From contig NZ_SMCV01000004.1 of assembly GCF_004342285.1 (NCBI RefSeq), positions 124,001 to 188,000 on the forward strand: a DNA stretch of 64,000 bases, read 5' to 3'. This DNA is from Klebsiella sp. BIGb0138. Lineage in GTDB: Bacteria > Pseudomonadota > Gammaproteobacteria > Enterobacterales > Enterobacteriaceae. A program made the position numbers and the translations under genes. The number at the start of each line of letters is the position of its first letter. The first letter of the stretch is position 1. The notes beneath the pieces are model-generated. The model did not search any database, was not told the origin of the DNA, and saw only the letters and a program-made list of their open reading frames with translations. Of the stretch, positions 59,532 through 64,000 are shown piece after piece.

Positions 59532-60614
59532 ATGCGTATCCTTAAGCAACTGACGCGGAAGAAGAATGCTTTCTTCCGCGACATTAAGTTTAATTTAATT
59601 AACTTTCGTTATAGAAATAAAGCCGAGCGCCAGCCATTCGATCCGGCCCAGGTGCAACGCGTTTTATTATTACGTCTGGATGATAAAGTCGGTGACATGG
59701 TGGTGACCACAGGCTGTGCAAAGCTTCTCGCCGAGCGCGGCTATAAAGTTTCTGTCCTCACCGGTCCTGTCTGCATGCAAATATTAGCAGGCTCAATATT
59801 TCTTGAGAATATATATTTGTATCAGCCGCGCATGTCACTCGATGCGTTACGTGCACTTAATTTTGATGCCGTCATCGATTTTGACGATGTGAAAACCTAT
59901 GAACGGTTTAAATTTCTCTCCGATTTACGCGCACCCTGCGTTATTGGTTTTAATAAAGAGAAATATAAGCTGTATGACCATTCAATCGCCTTTTTTGATA
60001 GTACAAGACATATTTCCGCGCGTTATAAACAGGTGGTTAAGCTTTTTGGCGTGATGGACGAGCATTATCATTATCATATTCCCGGTGATATTCGTGAGCG
60101 CGAAAGAGTGGAGACGTTACTGGCGACAGAAAGTGATACGCAGCTGCGCGTCGCCATCAATCCATTTACCGCATCAACCGATAAGGACTTCTGCCGTCAT
60201 CAGGTCGCCGCGCTCATTGAACGGCTCCGCCAGTTGCCCTATAAAGTGAGCGTGGTGATGGTCGGTCGCAGTGAGAAAATCCGTCAGCTTGAGCTGGATA
60301 TGGCGCTGTATCTGGCCGACAGTAATATCAACTCGGCGGTAGAAGTTGTCCGCTGCTGCGATCTGGTGATTACCGCTGACACCGCCATTGTGCATATTGC
60401 CCGGGTGTTTGATAAGCCGATGGTGGCGGTCTATAACAAACGCAAGCTTAAGGATACCGGCCTGCCGGGCTATACCATCTGGGCCCCAGGTTATGCCAAG
60501 GCCAGACAGATTGTCTGCGAGGAAGAGAACGTGGCGGATGTATCGATTGACGCGATATGGCCGGTGATCAAAGAACAGGCTGATAGCCTGGTTGCCACGC
60601 GCTTGCGGCAATAA
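59532..60614 (+). CDS. Family 9 glycosyltransferase of the LPS core cluster
   Basis: 360 residues of GT9 type: VLLLRLDDKVGDMVVTTGCA near residue 43 and the C-terminal CDLVITADTAIVHIARVFDKPMVAVY. It resembles heptosyltransferases, but the donor is unknown. It follows wabN by 20 bases and is probably co-transcribed. The first 500 or so bases are clearly AT-richer than the flanking core genes (for example AAGTTTAATTTAATTAACTT near 59584), which suggests recent exchange. It probably adds an outer-core sugar. Confidence 0.8.
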   Translation: MRILKQLTRKKNAFFRDIKFNLINFRYRNKAERQPFDPAQVQRVLLLRLDDKVGDMVVTTGCAKLLAERGYKVSVLTGPVCMQILAGSIFLENIYLYQPRMSLDALRALNFDAVIDFDDVKTYERFKFLSDLRAPCVIGFNKEKYKLYDHSIAFFDSTRHISARYKQVVKLFGVMDEHYHYHIPGDIRERERVETLLATESDTQLRVAINPFTASTDKDFCRHQVAALIERLRQLPYKVSVVMVGRSEKIRQLELDMALYLADSNINSAVEVVRCCDLVITADTAIVHIARVFDKPMVAVYNKRKLKDTGLPGYTIWAPGYAKARQIVCEEENVADVSIDAIWPVIKEQADSLVATRLRQ

Positions 60615-60643
60615 AAAAGGGCCCGGACGGGCCCTTCTCTTTT
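60612..60643. terminator. Terminator between GT9 gene and waaL
   Basis: AAGGGCCCG and CGGGCCCTT form a nine-base-pair stem with A-rich sequence on the left and CTCTTTT on the right, suited to termination of both convergent genes. Confidence 0.85.
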
Positions 60644-61814
60644 ACGGTCGTTTTGCCGGCAGGTTATGGCTTAACGCAATCCCGAGCGGTAGCCAGAACA
60701 GCACCCAGGTTTCTCGCGGATTGCTGACGATAAACATCCCCTGCGACGCCATAAAAATCAATGCGTACATGAAAATAGCCAGGCCGTATCGGCTGTCGCC
60801 CCGGCGTTTGCACCATGCCCGCCATAACCCGCTGGCAATGACCGCCAGCAGTAGCAGCAGGCCGATAATGCCGCCTTTCAGCAGCGAACCGAGGTAGACG
60901 CTGTGGGTGGTGGTGATATGTTCGCCGCTGTAGTTAATAAATTCGAGTCCATAATCGAACCCCCGGCCCAGCCAGGGCTGGTTCGCAATTTCCGCAAGCG
61001 TATGGCGCCAGATGCTGATACGCAGGCCGCTCTGGGTACCCATCTCTTCAAAGCGGGCTAACAGCAGGTCGCCCACCGGCGTCAGGAAGAAGACCAGGCC
61101 GAGCACCACCGCCAGCGCGGCGACGATCGATAAGTTCCGCCGCGTAACCACCTGGAGATGCAGCGTGCAGCAGAAGGCCAGCGCCAGGGCGATAATCGGC
61201 CCGCGGCTCTGGGTAAAGACCATCATCACCAGCAGGATAGCGATCGGTAGATAGAGATAATGGCGGGCTTTTTCTTTCATCAGCAGGCAGCAAATTAAGA
61301 TGGCGATGCCGCAGTATCCCGCCAGGTCGATAACGTTGGTTGGTCCAGGGTTGCCCGGCGAGACTTCGCGCAGGGTCAGAACCCGCGTATGGTCGATCGC
61401 CAGCGTCCAGACCGACAGCACGGTGACTCCGGCAACCACGCTAAGCAGCGCCAGATGCCGGGTCCGGGGATCGCCCAGCAGAGTGGTGAGCAGCAACAGA
61501 TAGAAGATGAGATAGGTACCGTGGGTCAGCGGCGAGTCAATATACTGCGGCGTATGGCCCCAGAGATTGCTAAGCGCATAGTACACAAAGAACACCACCA
61601 GCAGCGCATAGGTCGGCCATTGCTGGCGGATGCTCTCCGCCAGCGCCTGGCGACGGTCTTTGCCCAGCAACGACAGCAGGAACAGCAGAATCGACAGGTG
61701 GAGCAGGTTGTTCGTCCGGGTGGAGATGCAAAAAATAGCGCTGAAAAATAAAAATAAGGGAAAGAAAATGGCGTAACCCTGACTGGCATAGTTACTTATT
61801 TTTAAAGTACGCAT
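60642..61814 (-). CDS. waaL: O-antigen ligase WaaL
   Basis: 390 residues with about 12 membrane helices and a large periplasmic loop of the Wzy_C/ligase domain (LARFEEMGTQSGLRISIWRH, then HTLAEIANQPWLGRGFDYGL, then a conserved HSVYL segment). WaaL joins undecaprenyl-linked O antigen to the completed core on the periplasmic side. I start it at 61814 (MRTLKISNYA), which overlaps the end of the waaZ-like gene by 23 bases; six more upstream codons are open. Ligases are sequence-diverse, so assignment rests on topology, motif and cluster. Confidence 0.9.
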   Translation of the reverse strand: MRTLKISNYASQGYAIFFPLFLFFSAIFCISTRTNNLLHLSILLFLLSLLGKDRRQALAESIRQQWPTYALLVVFFVYYALSNLWGHTPQYIDSPLTHGTYLIFYLLLLTTLLGDPRTRHLALLSVVAGVTVLSVWTLAIDHTRVLTLREVSPGNPGPTNVIDLAGYCGIAILICCLLMKEKARHYLYLPIAILLVMMVFTQSRGPIIALALAFCCTLHLQVVTRRNLSIVAALAVVLGLVFFLTPVGDLLLARFEEMGTQSGLRISIWRHTLAEIANQPWLGRGFDYGLEFINYSGEHITTTHSVYLGSLLKGGIIGLLLLLAVIASGLWRAWCKRRGDSRYGLAIFMYALIFMASQGMFIVSNPRETWVLFWLPLGIALSHNLPAKRP

Positions 61815-62700
61815 CGAAAGAAACCTTTGCAAAAATCGATTCCGGCACCGCGCTCTCCTGAGAGAAATTGATGACCCGAATATGGTTTTGTTGTAGCACG
61901 CAAGCGGCGTGCGAAAAGGACGGCATCACCAGGTCATCCACCTTGTTTGCCAGGTAGGAGGGCAGTTTATTCTGTTGTGTTTCGTAGAACCGCGGCTGGT
62001 TGAAATTATTCATGTCCAGACCGCTGATCAGAATGGTGTCGAACCCCAGCCAGGCGAGGATCTGTAAGGACCAGTAGACGACGGTTCCGGCATCAAAGAC
62101 GCCGTGGCGGATATCGGTGCTAAAGCAGATATCCTGGCGCTCAGGGTGAAAGCGCAGCGCTGCGATATGCTGATAGGTTTTCTGCATTACGCTGCTGGCG
62201 ACTTTAGGCTGGTAAATTTTATAGCAGCCGTCCTCAATCAACGCCAGGCGGCAGCGCAGATCGGCCGCATGGCGATCGTAGATTTTGGCGATCCCGTGCA
62301 TGGTGGTAAACAGCACAAGATCGGCTTGACCGATCACCGCGCGGATAATGTCGGGTTTTTTGTCGTAAAACTCCATATCGACAATGGTGTAGAACGAAAA
62401 CCTGAGCTTCTCCGAGAGAAACCAGGCGCCGTTCACCCCCATCACCGGCACGCTCTCCGGCAGGCGTGAAAAATCAATACCGCGGGTGGAAGGGCCGGTC
62501 GCCGTCAGCAAAACCTCGCCATGGGCGCTGTTTTTCAACGCGCTCAGATTGACCAGCGGAACGTTTTGACCTTTGTACCGCAGCGTGCGGATCTCACCGC
62601 TTTCGGCGCGGGTGATTTGGGTATAAGGCCAGAGATTTTCGTTGTGGCGCAAGGCCCGCGGGCGCGTGTAGCGGTAGATTTGCTTAAACAGTGAACCCAT
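61792..62700 (-). CDS. waaZ: WaaZ-like LPS core protein (Kdo III transferase family)
   Basis: 302 residues. The C-terminal half shares the pattern of E. coli WaaZ: ILISGLDMNNFNQPRFYETQ, then a segment ending INFSQESAVPESIFAKVSF. WaaZ in E. coli adds a third, branching Kdo. No membrane helix is seen. It overlaps waaL at its 3' end and waaC by one base at its 5' end, so it belongs to the same operon. The symbol is from remembered similarity and order; activity in this organism is inferred. Confidence 0.72.
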   Translation of the reverse strand: MGSLFKQIYRYTRPRALRHNENLWPYTQITRAESGEIRTLRYKGQNVPLVNLSALKNSAHGEVLLTATGPSTRGIDFSRLPESVPVMGVNGAWFLSEKLRFSFYTIVDMEFYDKKPDIIRAVIGQADLVLFTTMHGIAKIYDRHAADLRCRLALIEDGCYKIYQPKVASSVMQKTYQHIAALRFHPERQDICFSTDIRHGVFDAGTVVYWSLQILAWLGFDTILISGLDMNNFNQPRFYETQQNKLPSYLANKVDDLVMPSFSHAACVLQQNHIRVINFSQESAVPESIFAKVSFDAYFKNK

Positions 62701-63671
62701 TAAACCAGCCCCTGAGATTGCAGCAGCTGCGCGACGCGATCGGCGGTAATATCCCCGGTTCGGTTGCCGGCTTCCGGGCGCACGACGTACTGATTTTGAC
62801 CATAGCCGCCAATCAACCCCGGATCGGTGGGGCCGTACAGCGTAAAATTGGGTTTATCGAGCGCGGCGGTCAGATGGCTCAGGCCGGTGTCGACGGCAAC
62901 CACGCCTCTGGCGCCCGCCAGCACCTGGGCGACCTGCTCCAGGCTCATCCGCGGCAGCACTTCGACAAAGTCGTGGCCTTCCGCCAGCCGTCTGGCGCGC
63001 GCTTCCTCATGCGGCGCCCCCCACGGCAGCTTAATGCGTACACCGCGTTCGGCCAGCAGGGCGATAAGCGCCTGCCAGTTGCTCTCCGGCCAGTGCTTAT
63101 CATCGCGGGTCGTGGCATGCAGAAAGACCAGATATGGCGCGGCGGAGGCCGCTTGCTGACGGCTAAAGTGCCGGGCAATGGCGTAGTCACCCTGAATCTC
63201 TGGTCTGGCATAGCCCAGACTTTTGGCGAACAGTTCCCGGGTGCGCTCAACGGCATGCTGCTGCTTAGCGATATGGTGGCGGCGGTTATAGAACAGGCTG
63301 GCCAGCGGCTCGCGGGCGGTTTGCCAGTCCATGCCGTGTTTCACGCCATGCGCCAGGCGGGTGACCAGGGCGGCGCTTTTGACCAACCCCTGCGCATCGA
63401 TAATGGCATCATAGCGCAGCGCCTGGACGGCCTGACGAAAGGCCTGGCGTTCGGCTTTGATCGGCGCGGAAAACCAGGCTTTACGCCAGCGGCGAATAGC
63501 CACCGGAATCACCCGATCGACGCTGTCATGCCAGGAGGGAATCTGGGCGAACCCCTCCTCGACCACCCAGTCAAAACGAATGCCGGGAAGGGCCTGCGCG
63601 GCATCGGTCAGCGCGGGCAGCGTGTGCAGTACGTCGCCCATAGACGAGGTTTTTACAATCAATACCCGCAT
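62700..63671 (-). CDS. waaC: Heptosyltransferase I WaaC
   Basis: 323 residues, GT9. It begins MRVLIVKTSSMGDVLHTLPA, with DAQGLVKSAALVTRLAHGVK and FLHATTRDDKHWPESNW in the middle and VAVDTGLSHLTAALDKPNFT plus LYGPTDPGLIGGYGQNQ at the donor site. It adds the first L,D-heptose to Kdo. The gene is one base from waaZ-like and three bases from waaF, as expected for the inner-core operon. Confidence 0.98.
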   Translation of the reverse strand: MRVLIVKTSSMGDVLHTLPALTDAAQALPGIRFDWVVEEGFAQIPSWHDSVDRVIPVAIRRWRKAWFSAPIKAERQAFRQAVQALRYDAIIDAQGLVKSAALVTRLAHGVKHGMDWQTAREPLASLFYNRRHHIAKQQHAVERTRELFAKSLGYARPEIQGDYAIARHFSRQQAASAAPYLVFLHATTRDDKHWPESNWQALIALLAERGVRIKLPWGAPHEEARARRLAEGHDFVEVLPRMSLEQVAQVLAGARGVVAVDTGLSHLTAALDKPNFTLYGPTDPGLIGGYGQNQYVVRPEAGNRTGDITADRVAQLLQSQGLV

Positions 63672-63674
63672 CCG

Positions 63675-64000
63675 TTACGCATCCTCATGCTGCGGTTTTT
63701 CCAGCAGCAGCGCGTTCAGCTCTTCGAGGACGCGCTGTGGCGTGATGTCGATCAGGCTCTGATGATAGCCTTCCGCGGCATCGCCCTTACGCACCTTGTG
63801 GTAGCCGCTAATCAGGCGGATAACCCGCGCCTTGTGCGACAGCGGTGGGGTGAAGTCGGGGCTGCTCGGGCCATACAGCGCCACCAGCGGGCGGTTCAGC
63901 GCCGCGGCGACGTGCATCAGGCCGGAATCGTTGCTGACCACTGCTTTACAGGCGGCAATCAGCACTACCGCCTGTTCAAGCTGGGTTTCCCCGGCCAGGT
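63675..64000 (-). CDS. waaF: Heptosyltransferase II WaaF (C-terminal part, cut by window edge)
   Basis: The last 108 or so codons are present; the gene continues past the right edge. The GT9 donor site AVVSNDSGLMHVAAALNRPL and VALYGPSSPDFTPPLSHKAR and the E. coli-like C-terminus (SLIDITPQRVLEELNALLL) are clear. WaaF adds the second heptose of the inner core. The expected neighbour hldD would lie outside the window. Confidence 0.97.
   Translation of the reverse strand, partial: LAGETQLEQAVVLIAACKAVVSNDSGLMHVAAALNRPLVALYGPSSPDFTPPLSHKARVIRLISGYHKVRKGDAAEGYHQSLIDITPQRVLEELNALLLEKPQHEDA

Overview
The window comes from a high-GC enterobacterium, almost certainly Klebsiella or a close relative such as Raoultella. 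The right end carries the Klebsiella-type lipopolysaccharide core cluster (waaE, waaA, wabH, wabG, waaQ, wabN, waaL, waaZ-like, waaC, waaF) beside coaD, mutM and rpmBG. ERIC repeats and the housekeeping genes are typically enterobacterial. I see no insertion sequence, integrase, phage gene, CRISPR array or plasmid function.

Layout. (1) Positions 1-13.9 kb: accessory genes in small units. These are a TetR regulator cut by the left edge, a GNAT acetyltransferase, a divergent TetR/DHA2 efflux pair, a LysR regulator divergent from an FMN-binding/DUF1348 pair, the lipoprotein NlpA with an EamA exporter, a Nudix hydrolase, a metallo-beta-lactamase-fold enzyme with a GlxA/AraC regulator, two zinc-type dehydrogenases and an outer-membrane porin preceded by three copies of one operator-like motif. 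(2) 13.9-19.7 kb: selC (tRNA-Sec), a CPA1 Na+/H+ antiporter behind a long structured leader, yicH and xanP. (3) 19.8-34.9 kb: a glycerol, sulfate and triose-phosphate block: glpK, glpF, zapB, sbp, cdh, a four-gene cassette built around an aminoimidazole riboside kinase, a DASS transporter, tpiA, yiiQ, yiiR, fpr and glpX. (4) 34.9-51.5 kb: recG, trmH, spoT, rpoZ, gmk, ligB, yicG, yicC, rph, pyrE, slmA, dut, coaBC, radC, rpmB, rpmG and mutM. (5) 51.5-64 kb: coaD and the core-oligosaccharide genes, ending inside waaF.

The most unusual large-scale feature is block (3). In E. coli K-12 these genes lie on the other side of oriC in the order sbp-cdh-tpiA-yiiQ-yiiR-fpr-glpX-glpK-glpF-zapB, while recG and xanP are separated only by gltS. 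Here the block sits between xanP and recG and is circularly permuted: it is opened between glpK and glpX, zapB is joined to sbp, and gltS is missing from this position. Two nested inversions around oriC, or one excision and reinsertion, explain all three junctions. Both predict pfkA next to rraA/menG elsewhere in the genome. As a result glpX is separated from glpFK and lies 53 bases downstream of recG.

Functional themes: core LPS and lipid A-Kdo assembly; stringent response, guanylate and pyrimidine supply (spoT-rpoZ-gmk, rph-pyrE, dut); glycerol uptake and gluconeogenesis (glpF, glpK, glpX, tpiA); and possible salvage of ribosides (AIRs kinase cassette, xanP with a PurR-like site). The best candidates for undescribed regulation are the porin operator array, the antiporter leader with its overlapping mini-ORF, and a 34-base perfect palindrome before the riboside cassette.
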